A stretch of DNA of 64,000 nucleotides. Origin: Sphingopyxis sp. 2PD (GTDB lineage: Bacteria > Pseudomonadota > Alphaproteobacteria > Sphingomonadales > Sphingomonadaceae). The notes under the pieces are model-generated. The model saw only the letters and a program-made list of their open reading frames with translations. It did no database searches and was not told where the DNA came from. The stretch is from assembly GCF_005503695.1 (NCBI RefSeq), contig NZ_SCMU01000005.1, positions 96,003 to 160,002 of the forward strand, given 5' to 3'. Shown piece after piece: positions 9,846 through 18,717 of the stretch; the first letter of the stretch is position 1; each line of letters opens with the position of its first letter. The position numbers and the translations under genes were made by a program.

Positions 9846-11549
9846 TTACGCTAGCTCCGCCGCATATTCGTCGCGATATTTGTTGCGCAAGCTGACCTTG
9901 TCGATCTTTTCGCTGCCGAGCTTCGGCAGCGCGTCGTTGGCCATCCAGATCTTGTACGGCACCTTGTAGGGCGCCAGCCGCTGGCTGAGGAACGAGCACA
10001 TATCCTCGGCGGTGACGCTGCTCCCCGGCTTGGTCCAGATCACCGCGCCGACAACCTCGCCCAGCCGCTCGTCGGGCAGGCCGAACACCGCGCATTCGTT
10101 GGTGTCGCCATGTTCGTAGATCGCCGCCTCGACCTCCTGGCAGCTGATATTTTCACCGCCGCGGATGATGATGTCCTTCTTGCGGTCGACGATGAACAAA
10201 TAGCCGTCTTCGTCGAGATAGCCGAGGTCGCCCGAGCGGAAATAGCCATTGTCGAAAAAGGCCGCCTTCGACGCCGCTTCGTTGTTCCAATAGCCTTCGA
10301 AATTGCACACCGAGCGGATGCAGACCTCGCCGACCTTCCCCTGCGCCAGCTCGTTTCCGTCGTCGTCGAGGATCGCGAGGTCGACCAGCGGTTTCGACGC
10401 CGGGCCGGTTGACAGCGGCTTGGCGAGGTAATTTTCGTTGATGATGCCGCAGCCGACCGCATTGGTTTCGGTGAGCCCGTAACCGAGCAGCGGCTTGCCC
10501 TCGCCCATTTCGGTCGCAAGGCGTTTGACATGCTCGGGCGGCCGCGGCGCGCCGCCGCCGGCGTAGCTTTTGCACGTCGACAGGTCGTAATTCTTGCGGT
10601 TGGGGTGGATCAGGATTTCATAGCTCATCAGCGGCACGCCGACGAAATAATTGCATTGTTCGTCCTGGATCAGCCGCATGGCTTCCTCGGCATTCCATTT
10701 CGGCATCAGCACCAGTTTACGCCCGAGCGCGAAGCTTTGCAGGAACACGGGGATTTCGGCGGTGACGTGGAACAGCGGGGTACAGATCAGCGTCGCGGGC
10801 TGGATGTCGGACATCAACCCGTCTTCGGTCAGCAAATGCACGATGCTGGCGGTTTGCGTCACATAGTTGAAGATCGCCTGCACCACCGCTTCGTGGCGCG
10901 AATAGGCGCCTTTCGACTGGCCGGTCGAGCCCGAGGTGAACAGGATAGTGGCCAGATCCTGCCCGGTCAGCGTCGGCAGCGCGGTTGCGGCATTGCCGCC
11001 GGCGCCGGTGATCGGGGCGATCGCCAGATCGATCGGCTGCGCGATGTCGAGCGTGACGACCTTGGCGCCATGCTCGACCTCTTCGAGCCGCGCCGCGCGC
11101 TGGACGTCGGCGATGACCAGACCGGTTTCGCTGTCCGCGATCGCCGCCGCCAGCTCGCCGCCCTGCCACCACCCATTGAGCAGCGTCGCACAGCCGCCCG
11201 CGAGCAAGATGCCGATGTAGGAAACGCACCAGGCATTGGCATTGCGCATTGCCAGCCCGACGCGGTCGCCGCGCTGGACGCCATAACCCTCGATCAGCCC
11301 CGCCGCGACCTGCCGCGCCGCCATATAGACCTGTTTGAACGACAGGCGTTCGTCGCCCTCGACCAGAAAGGTCGCGTCGCCGTGCTGCATCGCGAAATAG
11401 GCGACATAGTCGGCCAGATTCGTCGGCGCATTGGTGATGAAGGGAAGCTGTCGGCCGAAGCGTTCGACGGACCCGACCTGGATCGGTCCGCCCGGACCGG
11501 TGATCAGATTATAGGCGGCTTCCAGGCGCAAATCGAGCGCAGATGGCAT
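9846..11549 (-). CDS. acyl-CoA synthetase / AMP-dependent acid ligase
   Basis: A 567-residue ANL-superfamily enzyme that activates a carboxylic acid to its CoA thioester through an acyl adenylate. The ATP loop [11 protein letters not shown] lies near residue 210, [10 protein letters not shown] near 357, the ADP/ATP-binding [14 protein letters not shown] near 438 and the hinge [15 protein letters not shown] near 456. The catalytic Lys region near the C terminus reads [10 protein letters not shown], slightly different from the usual TxxGK pattern but with the Lys kept. The full length is normal. Medium- or long-chain fatty acids or aromatic acids are likely substrates. It is divergent from lgt. 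Confidence 0.87.
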   Translation of the reverse strand: MPSALDLRLEAAYNLITGPGGPIQVGSVERFGRQLPFITNAPTNLADYVAYFAMQHGDATFLVEGDERLSFKQVYMAARQVAAGLIEGYGVQRGDRVGLAMRNANAWCVSYIGILLAGGCATLLNGWWQGGELAAAIADSETGLVIADVQRAARLEEVEHGAKVVTLDIAQPIDLAIAPITGAGGNAATALPTLTGQDLATILFTSGSTGQSKGAYSRHEAVVQAIFNYVTQTASIVHLLTEDGLMSDIQPATLICTPLFHVTAEIPVFLQSFALGRKLVLMPKWNAEEAMRLIQDEQCNYFVGVPLMSYEILIHPNRKNYDLSTCKSYAGGGAPRPPEHVKRLATEMGEGKPLLGYGLTETNAVGCGIINENYLAKPLSTGPASKPLVDLAILDDDGNELAQGKVGEVCIRSVCNFEGYWNNEAASKAAFFDNGYFRSGDLGYLDEDGYLFIVDRKKDIIIRGGENISCQEVEAAIYEHGDTNECAVFGLPDERLGEVVGAVIWTKPGSSVTAEDMCSFLSQRLAPYKVPYKIWMANDALPKLGSEKIDKVSLRNKYRDEYAAELA

Positions 11550-11575
11550 CTTGTATCTCTCCTCTTGGTCTCGCT

Positions 11576-11599
11576 GGCCTAACCCCTTATGGGGAGGCC
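11576..11599. promoter_or_regulatory. interrupted palindrome between the divergent ligase and lgt genes
   Basis: GGCCT, then CCCC-TTAT-GGGG, then AGGCC form nested complementary arms with a two-base bulge on one side. It lies 27 bases from both the ligase start (11549) and the lgt start (11627). It could be an operator or an RNA hairpin in the lgt leader. Confidence 0.25.
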
Positions 11600-11626
11600 T
11601 CTCCTGGGGAAGGACCGCGCGACTTT

Positions 11627-12502
11627 ATGTTTCTTTTTGCAACCCTAGCCGAAGCAACGCAATATGTGAACTTCCATGACCTGATGGGAGAGAATAGCGA
11701 AATTGCGTTCAGCATCTTCGGCCTGCCGATCCGCTGGTACGCGCTCGCCTATCTCGCCGGGATCTTTGTCGGCTATTGGTATCTGCTCAAGCTGATCGCG
11801 CAGCCCGGCGCCCCAATGGCGCGGCGCCACGCCGACGACATGATCTTTTACGCGATGCTCGGCATCATCATTGGCGGGCGGCTGGGTTATGTGCTGTTCT
11901 ATAATCTGGGCGAATATATCAAGGAACCGCTGGGCGTCTTTCGTCTGTGGGACGGCGGCATGTCGCTCCACGGCGGCGTCATCGGCGTGCTGATCGCGAT
12001 ATGGTATGTGACGCGCAAGGAGAAGCTGAGCTTCCTGCGCTTTTGCGATTATGTTGCCTGCGTCATCCCGTTCGGCCTGTTTTTTGGCCGCATGGCGAAT
12101 TTCGTGAATGGTGAACTGTGGGGTCGCGCGACCGACGTGCCTTGGGCGATCATTTTTCCGGACAGTGGCACAATGGACCCGCGCCACCCCAGCCAGCTGT
12201 ACGAAGCGGGTCTGGAAGGGCTGCTGATGATGGCCATCCTCACCTTCCTGTTCTGGCGCACCGACGCGCGCTACAAGCCCGGTTTCCTGTTCGGCATGGC
12301 GGCGATCATCTATGGCCTTAGCCGTTTCGCGGTCGAGTTCGTGCGCGAGCCCGATGTCCAGCTTGGCACATTGTCGTGGGGGCTGACGATGGGGCAGACG
12401 CTGACCGTGCCGATGCTGGTTATCGGCATCTGGCTGGTCGCGACCGCGAAGGGGCGCCGCCAGCGGGTCGAGCCGGTCGCCGGACCCGACAGCGTTGCGT
12501 GA
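11627..12502 (+). CDS. lgt: prolipoprotein diacylglyceryl transferase
   Basis: A 291-residue polytopic inner-membrane enzyme that transfers diacylglycerol from phosphatidylglycerol to the lipobox Cys of prolipoproteins. The Lgt signature [14 protein letters not shown] lies at about residues 152-165, and [14 protein letters not shown] holds the essential-His region. The C-terminal [12 protein letters not shown] is also characteristic. ATG 11627 is chosen because GGGGAAGGA precedes it, although at a rather long spacing; an internal ATG at 11684 would cut into the conserved N-terminal region. The next gene overlaps its end by eight bases, beginning a coupled run of four genes. Confidence 0.93.
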   Translation: MFLFATLAEATQYVNFHDLMGENSEIAFSIFGLPIRWYALAYLAGIFVGYWYLLKLIAQPGAPMARRHADDMIFYAMLGIIIGGRLGYVLFYNLGEYIKEPLGVFRLWDGGMSLHGGVIGVLIAIWYVTRKEKLSFLRFCDYVACVIPFGLFFGRMANFVNGELWGRATDVPWAIIFPDSGTMDPRHPSQLYEAGLEGLLMMAILTFLFWRTDARYKPGFLFGMAAIIYGLSRFAVEFVREPDVQLGTLSWGLTMGQTLTVPMLVIGIWLVATAKGRRQRVEPVAGPDSVA

Positions 12503-13559
12503 CGGACCGCCGACCCCCGAACAGCTGATCGGCGACATCGCAGCGGCGCGGGCAACCACCGTCGCCGATTATATGGCCGCCGCAAACAGCCATTATTATG
12601 CGACACGCGACCCGCTCGGTGCCGCGGGCGATTTCACCACGGCGCCCGAAATCAGCCAGATGTTCGGCGAAATGGTCGGCGTGTGGATCGCCGACCTGTG
12701 GGCGCGCGCGGGCAGCCCCATGTTTCGCTACGTCGAGCTGGGTCCGGGGCGCGGGACGCTGGCCGCCGACGCGCTGCGCGCGATGGCGCGCTTCGGCTGC
12801 ATCCCCGCGGGGATCGAGCTCGTTGAAACCAGCCCGGTGCTGCGCGCTGCACAATCGGCGCGCCTGCCCGCCGCGACCCACCATGACGAGGTCGACGCGC
12901 TGCCGGACGATCTGCCGCTGCTGATCGTCGCCAATGAATTTTTCGACGCGCTGCCGGTGCATCAATATATCCGCACCATGGACGGTTGGCGCGAGCGGAT
13001 GGTCGAACGTCGCGGCGACGTGTTTGCCGCGGTGCCGGGCGACGCCGATGCGGCGGCCGCGATCCCCGAAATGCTGCGCAGCAAAAATGTCGGCACGATC
13101 GTCGAGACCGCGCCGGTTGCTGCGGCGATCATGCAGCGCTGTGCCTTTCGCATCGCGCGGCAGGGCGGCGCGATGCTGGCGATCGATTATGGCTATGTCG
13201 GCCCGGCCGCGGGCGACACGTTGCAAGCGGTCAAGGCGCATCGCTTTGCCGACCCCTTCGCCGATCCGGGCGAGGCCGACCTGACGGCACATGTCGACTT
13301 TGGCGCGCTCGCAGCCGCCGCGACGGTGGCCGGCGTCCGGATCGGGGCGGTGGCGACGCAGGGCGACTGGCTGCGGCGGCTGGGGATCGACGCGCGGCTG
13401 GCATCGCTCGCCGCTGCGGCGCCGACCCGCGCCGCCGAATTGCAGGGGCAGCGCGACCGGCTGGTCGATCCGCAGGCGATGGGCGATTTGTTCAAGGTGA
13501 TGACGATTTGCGCGGCAGGCTGGCCGCCACCCGCCGGATTTTCAGGAGATGTGGCATGA
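12495..13559 (+). CDS. SAM-dependent methyltransferase, MidA/NDUFAF7 family
   Basis: A 354-residue class I methyltransferase of the group that includes the mitochondrial complex I assembly factor NDUFAF7, which methylates an arginine of a complex I subunit. [27 protein letters not shown] is the family hallmark region at about residues 34-60, read here as [19 protein letters not shown] and [14 protein letters not shown] is the SAM-binding motif I near residue 80, and [13 protein letters not shown] lies near residue 145. Translation starts at TTG 12495, overlapping lgt by eight bases; no in-frame ATG preserves the N-terminal domain. It may support assembly of bacterial complex I, but no nuo genes lie in the window. 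Confidence 0.85.
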   Translation: MRDGPPTPEQLIGDIAAARATTVADYMAAANSHYYATRDPLGAAGDFTTAPEISQMFGEMVGVWIADLWARAGSPMFRYVELGPGRGTLAADALRAMARFGCIPAGIELVETSPVLRAAQSARLPAATHHDEVDALPDDLPLLIVANEFFDALPVHQYIRTMDGWRERMVERRGDVFAAVPGDADAAAAIPEMLRSKNVGTIVETAPVAAAIMQRCAFRIARQGGAMLAIDYGYVGPAAGDTLQAVKAHRFADPFADPGEADLTAHVDFGALAAAATVAGVRIGAVATQGDWLRRLGIDARLASLAAAAPTRAAELQGQRDRLVDPQAMGDLFKVMTICAAGWPPPAGFSGDVA

Positions 13560-14074
13560 CCGCCCCCCGACGCGCGACGGCCGACGACGCCGCCGCGATC
13601 AGCGCCTTTGCCGAGGCGACCTTTACCGAAACCTTTGGCCATATCTACGACCCCGCCGACCTGACCGCGTTTCTGGCCGAGTGGAATCCGGTGCCGCGCG
13701 TCCGCGCCCAGATTGCCGATCCGCAATTTGCCATTGCGGTGGAAGATGACGCGGCGGGCGCGATTGCGGGCTATATCAAAATGGGTCCGCTCGATTTCGA
13801 CCTGCCCGCCGAACAGCCCGTCGACGATGCCCTCGAGCTGCACCAGCTTTATGTCGGCAAAGCAGCGCAGGGCACCGGGGTGGCCGCGCGGCTGACGGAC
13901 TGGGGGATCACCTGGGCGCGCGAGCGTGCATCGGTGCTCTATCTGTCGGTCTTTACCGAAAATGCCCGCGCGCAGGCCTTCTACCGCCGCTATGGTTTTT
14001 ATGACGTCGGTCGCAACGCGTTCCGCGTCGGCAACCATATCGACGAAGACCGTTTTTTCAGGCTCGACCTGTGA
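13556..14074 (+). CDS. GNAT-family N-acetyltransferase
   Basis: A 172-residue cytosolic acetyltransferase. The GNAT fold is supported by the central ELHQLYVGKAAQGTGVAARL segment, a variant of the acetyl-CoA loop (Q/RxxGxG/A), and by LSVFTENARAQAFYRRYGF near the C terminus. The substrate is unknown; small amines, amino acids or protein N termini are all possible. Its ATG overlaps the methyltransferase stop (ATGA) and its own stop overlaps the GTG start of pgeF, so expression is tied to both neighbours. Confidence 0.85.
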   Translation: MTAPRRATADDAAAISAFAEATFTETFGHIYDPADLTAFLAEWNPVPRVRAQIADPQFAIAVEDDAAGAIAGYIKMGPLDFDLPAEQPVDDALELHQLYVGKAAQGTGVAARLTDWGITWARERASVLYLSVFTENARAQAFYRRYGFYDVGRNAFRVGNHIDEDRFFRLDL

Positions 14075-14832
14075 GCGCCCCTTTTGTCACCGCGCCGACG
14101 CTGGACGGCATCGCGCACGGCTTTTTCGGCCGCCGCGGCGGGGTGTCGACCGGCGAACTCGCGTCGCTCAATTGCGGCCTGGGCTCGGGCGACGATCCGG
14201 CGCTGATTGCCGAAAACCGGCGCCGGGTGGCGGATGCGGTGCTGCCCGGCGCTGCACTGGCCGGCGTCTATCAAGTCCATGGCAACCGCTGCATCATTGT
14301 CGATGACAAAAGCGACCTGACGGCGCGGCCCGAGGCGGATGCGCTCGCGACGCGCACCCCGGGCATTGTGCTGGGCATCCTGACCGCCGATTGCGTGCCG
14401 GTGCTGTTCGCCGACCGCGAAGCCGGAGTTATCGGCGCCGCCCATGCAGGCTGGAAGGGCGCGCTAGCTGGCATCACCGATGCGACGCTTGCCGCGATGG
14501 AAAGCCTTGGCGCGGACCGCGTGAACATTGCCGCCGCGATCGGCCCGTGCATCGGACGCGCCTCCTATGAAGTCGATGACGCATTTGTGGAGCGCTTCAC
14601 CGCCGACGATCTAGCCAACGAACGTTTCTTTGCCGCGGGGAAGCCCGGCCATGCGATGTTCGACATCGCCGCCTATGTCGCCGCGCGCCTCGCCGCCGCC
14701 GCGGTCACCCGAATTGCCATCGGTGGACAGGACACCTATGCCTTGCAGCAAGATTATTTCAGCTATCGCCGCGCGTGCCACCAAGGGGAAAATTCCTATG
14801 GCCGTCAGTTGTCGGTGATCGGTCTGAGCTAG
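14071..14832 (+). CDS. pgeF: peptidoglycan editing factor / copper-type laccase-domain protein
   Basis: A 253-residue YfiH-family protein. In Escherichia coli, PgeF removes wrongly incorporated L-serine from UDP-MurNAc precursors; other members have purine nucleoside phosphorylase or phenol-oxidase activity. The metal-site regions YQVHGN (about residues 68-73), TADCVPVLFAD (about 110-120) and AAHAGWKG (about 127-134) are all present, with the expected His and Cys ligands. It starts at GTG 14071 within a GTGA overlap with the acetyltransferase. It is the last gene of the lgt-led coupled run, which groups envelope functions. Confidence 0.87.
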   Translation: MSAPFVTAPTLDGIAHGFFGRRGGVSTGELASLNCGLGSGDDPALIAENRRRVADAVLPGAALAGVYQVHGNRCIIVDDKSDLTARPEADALATRTPGIVLGILTADCVPVLFADREAGVIGAAHAGWKGALAGITDATLAAMESLGADRVNIAAAIGPCIGRASYEVDDAFVERFTADDLANERFFAAGKPGHAMFDIAAYVAARLAAAAVTRIAIGGQDTYALQQDYFSYRRACHQGENSYGRQLSVIGLS

Positions 14833-14850
14833 TAAGCGTTTGGGGGACGG

Positions 14851-16257
14851 ATGACACGGACGCGCCTGTTTGGACTGATCGGCGGCCTGCTGACCTTCAT
14901 CGTCATGCTCGCCCTGCCCGCACCGGCGGGCATGGAAACCACCGCCTGGCACGTCGCGGCGCTGACGGTGCTGATGGCGATCTGGTGGATGACCGAGGCG
15001 CTACCGCTGACCGTCACCGCGCTGCTGCCGTTCCTGCTGGTCCCGGCGTTCGGGGTGATGGACGCCAATGCGATCGCCAAGGAATATTATTCGCCCATTC
15101 TGTTCCTGATCCTCGGCGGCGCCTTTCTGGCGCTGGCGATCGAGCGGGTCGGCTTGCACCGACGGCTCGCGCTCGCGTTGCTCAAGCGCGCCGCGCCGAC
15201 CGCGACCGGGCTGCTGTTCGCCTTCATGGCGGCAACCGCGCTGCTCAGCATGTTCATTTCGAACACCTCGACCGCGCTGATCATGGTTCCGATCGCGCTG
15301 GCCGTCGTCCGCGCCGGTGGCATTCGCGAGGGCGAGACCGAGGGATTTGCCGGGGCGGTGATGATGGGGATCGCCTTTGCCGCGTCGATCGGCGGGCTCG
15401 GCACGCTGGTCGGCAGCCCCACCAATGCGATCGCCGCGGGGCTGATCGAAAAGACACTTGAGCTGCGGATCTCGTTCCTCGACTGGATGCTCTACGGCGT
15501 CCCCGTTGTGCTGCTCGCGACCCCGGCGGCGCTTTTCATCATCGCGCGGGTGCAGCGACTTTCGGCGCATGCGTTCGATGGCCAGGGCGCCGCCGCCGCG
15601 CTCGGCAAGCAGGCGATCTGGTCGATCGCCGAGCGCCGGGTCGTCCCGGTCTTTCTGCTCGTGTTCCTCGCCTGGGTGGCGCAGCCGTGGCTCGAACCCC
15701 TGCTGCCCAAGGGAGCACTGACCGATGGCACGATCGCCATCGCGGGCAGCCTGCTGTTGTTCGTCCTGCCCGACGGCACCGGGCGGCCGCTGCTCGTCTG
15801 GAAAGAGGCCGATCGCGCGCCGTGGGGCGTGATCATGATGTTCGGTGGCGGGCTGGCGCTCGCCGCGGCGATCACCGCCAGCGGGCTCGCGGCGTGGCTC
15901 GGCGCCGTGCTGGCGCCGCTCGGCAGCATCCCGACGGTCGCACTCGCCGCGATCATCGTAGCGCTGACCATCTTGATCACCGAATTCGCGAGCATCGTCG
16001 CGACCGCCAGTGGCATCATGCCGGTGCTCGCGGCGCTGATTGCGGCGACCGGGGTCGATCCGGTCCTGCTCGCCCTGCCGGTCGCGATGGCGGCAAGCTG
16101 GGGCTTCATGCTACCGTCGGGGACCGGACCGAACGCGCTGGCGTGGGCGACGGGCCATATCGCCCTGCCCCGCATGTTACAGTCGGGACTGGCCCTCGAC
16201 ATCATCGGGGTGCCGCTGCTCATCGGGGTGATCTGGGCGATGGCTATGATCGCATAG
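14851..16257 (+). CDS. DASS-family (SLC13) anion transporter
   Basis: A 468-residue inner-membrane carrier with about eleven to twelve hydrophobic helices. The first SNT-type motif appears as FISNTSTALIMVP near residue 135, and the pseudo-repeat partner near residue 378 reads ITEFASIVATAS; the latter departs from the canonical SNT triplet. WWMTEALPLTVTALLP near residue 48 is also a family hallmark. Members usually import di- or tricarboxylates, or sulfate, with sodium. It follows pgeF after 18 bases and may be cotranscribed. The downstream gene of sulfur amino acid metabolism makes sulfate an option, but this is conjecture. Confidence 0.83.
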   Translation: MTRTRLFGLIGGLLTFIVMLALPAPAGMETTAWHVAALTVLMAIWWMTEALPLTVTALLPFLLVPAFGVMDANAIAKEYYSPILFLILGGAFLALAIERVGLHRRLALALLKRAAPTATGLLFAFMAATALLSMFISNTSTALIMVPIALAVVRAGGIREGETEGFAGAVMMGIAFAASIGGLGTLVGSPTNAIAAGLIEKTLELRISFLDWMLYGVPVVLLATPAALFIIARVQRLSAHAFDGQGAAAALGKQAIWSIAERRVVPVFLLVFLAWVAQPWLEPLLPKGALTDGTIAIAGSLLLFVLPDGTGRPLLVWKEADRAPWGVIMMFGGGLALAAAITASGLAAWLGAVLAPLGSIPTVALAAIIVALTILITEFASIVATASGIMPVLAALIAATGVDPVLLALPVAMAASWGFMLPSGTGPNALAWATGHIALPRMLQSGLALDIIGVPLLIGVIWAMAMIA

Positions 16258-16275
16258 CTCGCAGTCGCGGGCATC

Positions 16276-16346
16276 ACCGTAGCCCTGAGCTTATCGAAGG
16301 GCGCTTCTCGTGGATAGCCGTCCTTCGACAAGCTCGGGGCTACGGT
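16276..16346. repeat. dispersed inverted repeat, family B copy 1
   Basis: An ACCGTAGCCCTGAGCTTATC left arm and its near complement on the right form a hairpin of about 27-base arms with two mismatches. The same family occurs as full copies at 41711 and 54473 and as a half copy at 40123. It sits between the transporter gene and the PLP enzyme gene and has no poly-T run, so it is not a classical terminator. Confidence 0.85.
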
Positions 16347-16392
16347 CCCTTCCTACCGGCACTTGCGATCGCGGGGTGACGCGCGGAGCAAA

Positions 16393-16426
16393 GGGCGCTA
16401 GTTGCAAGCGAAACTAATCTGGCCCC
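16393..16426 (+). promoter_or_regulatory. possible leader hairpin before the sulfur amino acid PLP enzyme
   Basis: GGGC (16393-16396) can pair with GCCC (16422-16425), and TAGTT (16399-16403) with AACTA (16412-16416), around a GCAAGCGA loop. The ribosome site AAGGA (16427-16431) follows directly, so the structure could influence initiation. It does not match a riboswitch class I can name with confidence. Confidence 0.22.
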
Positions 16427-16438
16427 AAGGAAATCTTC

Positions 16439-17764
16439 ATGCCCCCGATCGACAATAGCGACCTCACCGGTACCTCGCCGCGCCGCAAGCCCAAGCAGGA
16501 CGTCACCGAGATTGGCGGGCGTCCGCTGTCGCCGGCGACGCTGATGATGGGTTATGGCTATGACCCGATGCTGTCCGAAGGATCGCTGAAGCCGCCGGTG
16601 TTCCTGACATCGACCTTCGCCTTTGAAAGCGCGGCGGCAGGGAAGCGCCATTTCGAGGGGATCACCGGCAAGCGTCCCGGCGGCGCCGACGGGCTGGTCT
16701 ATTCGCGCTTCAACGGGCCGAATCAGGAGATTCTGGAAGCGCGGCTTGGCGTCTGGGAAAAGGCGGAGGATGCGCTGGTGTTTTCGTCGGGCATGTCGGC
16801 GATCGCCACGCTGCTGCTTGCGCATGTCAGCATGAACGACGTCATCGTCCACTCGGGACCGCTCTATGCCGCGACCGAGACGCTGATCGCGCGCATCCTC
16901 TCGCGCTTCGGTGCGACCTATGTCGATTTCCCCGCCGAAGCGTCGCGCGAGGACATGGACGCGATCCTCGTCCGCGCCAAGCAGATGGCGGCCGATCAGG
17001 GCGGCAAGGTCGCGATGGTCTATCTGGAAAGCCCGGCCAACCCGACCAATGCGCTGGTCGATGTCGAAGCGATGCGCGCCGCGACCGACGCCGCCTTTGC
17101 CGCCGATGCGCGGCCGCCGATCGCGATCGATAATACTTTCCTTGGCCCCTTGTGGTCAAAGCCGCTGGCGCATGGCGCCGACATTGTCCTTTACAGCCTG
17201 ACCAAATATGCCGGCGGGCACAGCGATCTGGTCGCAGGCGGGGTGCTGGGATCGAAGCATTGGCTCGGTCCGATCCGGATGATGCGCAACACGATCGGCA
17301 CGATTTGCGACCCCAACACCGCGTGGATGCTGCTGCGCAGCCTGGAAACCGTCGAGCTGCGCATGAGCCGCGCGGGCGAAAATGCCGAAAAGGTTTGCGC
17401 CTTCCTCCGCGATCATCCCAAGGTCGAGGGGCTGGGCTATCTCGGCTTCCTGCCCGACGGGTCGCAAAAGGACATTTTCGAGCGCCATTGCACCGGCGCC
17501 GGCTCGACCTTTTCGCTGTTCATCAAGGGCGGCGAGGCGGAGAGCTTCCGCTTCCTCGACGCGCTCAAGATCGCCAAGCTCGCGGTGAGCCTGGGCGGAA
17601 CCGAAACGCTGGCCAGCCACCCTGCCGCAATGACGCACCTGTCGGTCCCCGACGCGCGCAAGGCAGCGCTGGGGATCACCGACAATCTGGTCCGCATCTC
17701 GATCGGGATCGAGGACGCCGACGATCTGATCGCCGACTTCGCGCAGGCGCTGGACGCGGTTTGA
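16439..17764 (+). CDS. cystathionine gamma-synthase / methionine gamma-lyase family PLP enzyme
   Basis: A 441-residue cytosolic enzyme of the Cys/Met metabolism PLP family (fold type I). YSRFNGPNQEILEARL (about 88-103) carries the Tyr and Arg that bind the phosphate of the neighbouring subunit's PLP. FSSGMSAIATLL follows, then the cofactor Asp in AIDNTFLGPLW, and YSLTKYAGGHSD places the Schiff-base Lys256. The N-terminal 35 residues are longer than in typical MetB or MetZ. Family members catalyse gamma-replacement or gamma-elimination on homoserine esters, cystathionine or methionine, and sequence alone does not separate these. The start follows AAGGA by seven bases. Confidence 0.83.
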   Translation: MPPIDNSDLTGTSPRRKPKQDVTEIGGRPLSPATLMMGYGYDPMLSEGSLKPPVFLTSTFAFESAAAGKRHFEGITGKRPGGADGLVYSRFNGPNQEILEARLGVWEKAEDALVFSSGMSAIATLLLAHVSMNDVIVHSGPLYAATETLIARILSRFGATYVDFPAEASREDMDAILVRAKQMAADQGGKVAMVYLESPANPTNALVDVEAMRAATDAAFAADARPPIAIDNTFLGPLWSKPLAHGADIVLYSLTKYAGGHSDLVAGGVLGSKHWLGPIRMMRNTIGTICDPNTAWMLLRSLETVELRMSRAGENAEKVCAFLRDHPKVEGLGYLGFLPDGSQKDIFERHCTGAGSTFSLFIKGGEAESFRFLDALKIAKLAVSLGGTETLASHPAAMTHLSVPDARKAALGITDNLVRISIGIEDADDLIADFAQALDAV

Positions 17765-17772
17765 CTGATAAC

Positions 17773-17905
17773 TCCCCTCCCGCCTGCGGGAGGGGTTGGG
17801 GGTGGGCGCGAGCGAAGCGAGCTTCCAACGTCGAGCAGACCCACCCCCCTGCGACTAACGAGCAAGCTCGTAAGTCTCGCTACCCCTCCCGCGAGCGGGA
17901 GGGGC
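17773..17905. repeat. dispersed inverted repeat, family A copy 3
   Basis: End hairpins (CCCCTCCCGC/GCGGGAGGGG) flank GGGGGTGGG and CCCACCCCC arms, with a CGAGCGAAGCGAGC hairpin and a TTAACGAGCAAGCTCGTAA-like segment in the spacer. It fills almost the whole gap between two convergent genes, consistent with a role at both 3' ends. Confidence 0.82.
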
Positions 17906-17908
17906 TAA

Positions 17909-18628
17909 CTACCTCTTCCCCCGCCAGTCGACCACTGACCACCCCATTTGCGGCGCCAGTTTCTTCAGCCCGCGCGATGGCGTCGTTGCGACCGCTTCAT
18001 CGGCAAATCGCAGCATCGGGTGGTCGGACACATGGTCCGAATAGGCGCGGATATGCACGGCATCGCGCGTGATCGCATTGGCCGCCATCCAGCCGTCGAT
18101 CCGCGCGAATTTGGCGTCGCCGTAACAATTGTCGCCCGACAGCCGGGCGTGGATGTGATCGGCACCGTCGGGCTCGTCGAGCCGCGTCGCCAGCACGTCT
18201 TCGATGCCGAGTCGCTTGGCGATTTCATCGACGTAAAGATGGAAAGACGCGGTCGCGAGCAGCAGCCGGTAACCCGCCGCGCGGTCGGCGGCGATCTGTT
18301 CGAGCGCCGCGGGATGCAGCCCGCGCGCCACCACCTTGTCGGCATAGCTTGCGGCGAGCGGCGCAATTTCGGCGCGCGCAAAGCGCCGTCCCACCAGCAG
18401 ACGCAGGTTGATCGCCTTCAGCCGCGACCGGTCGATCAGGCGCAGTGCATAGGCGGCGCCGGCCAGCCCGACCAGCGGTAGCAACAACAGCCGCCATTGC
18501 TGCCGCCGCCGTGCAACATGCATCAGAAACCCGCTGTAAGTCCCTGATCGCGTTATCGTCCTGTCCATGTCGTACATCGCCACACGGTGCGCATAGTCGG
18601 GTGGCGGAGCGATCGGCGGGGTTTCCAT
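17909..18628 (-). CDS. HAD-IB family phosphatase
   Basis: A 239-residue haloacid-dehalogenase-superfamily hydrolase. Motif I is YDMDRTIT with the nucleophile and acid-base Asp pair, motif II is LLATAS, and motifs III-IV include the Lys of GDAKFARIDGW and the metal-binding YSDHVSDHPML. A hydrophobic stretch after motif I (LLLLPLVGLAGAAYAL) may be a membrane-associated cap helix, as in other members. Substrates are probably phosphomonoesters, possibly phospholipid precursors. The ATG at 18628 is preferred; an ATG at 18688 would add 20 residues of low family similarity. It is divergent from the Mla operon, which hints at a lipid-related role. Confidence 0.8.
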   Translation of the reverse strand: METPPIAPPPDYAHRVAMYDMDRTITRSGTYSGFLMHVARRRQQWRLLLLPLVGLAGAAYALRLIDRSRLKAINLRLLVGRRFARAEIAPLAASYADKVVARGLHPAALEQIAADRAAGYRLLLATASFHLYVDEIAKRLGIEDVLATRLDEPDGADHIHARLSGDNCYGDAKFARIDGWMAANAITRDAVHIRAYSDHVSDHPMLRFADEAVATTPSRGLKKLAPQMGWSVVDWRGKR

Positions 18629-18717
18629 AGGGCCAGCATAGTGCGCCGCCGCGCGGCGGCCAAGGGGGCGGGATTCGCTTGCCGTCATGGGGCAAATAAT
18701 ACAATGTCCTCCGCACG

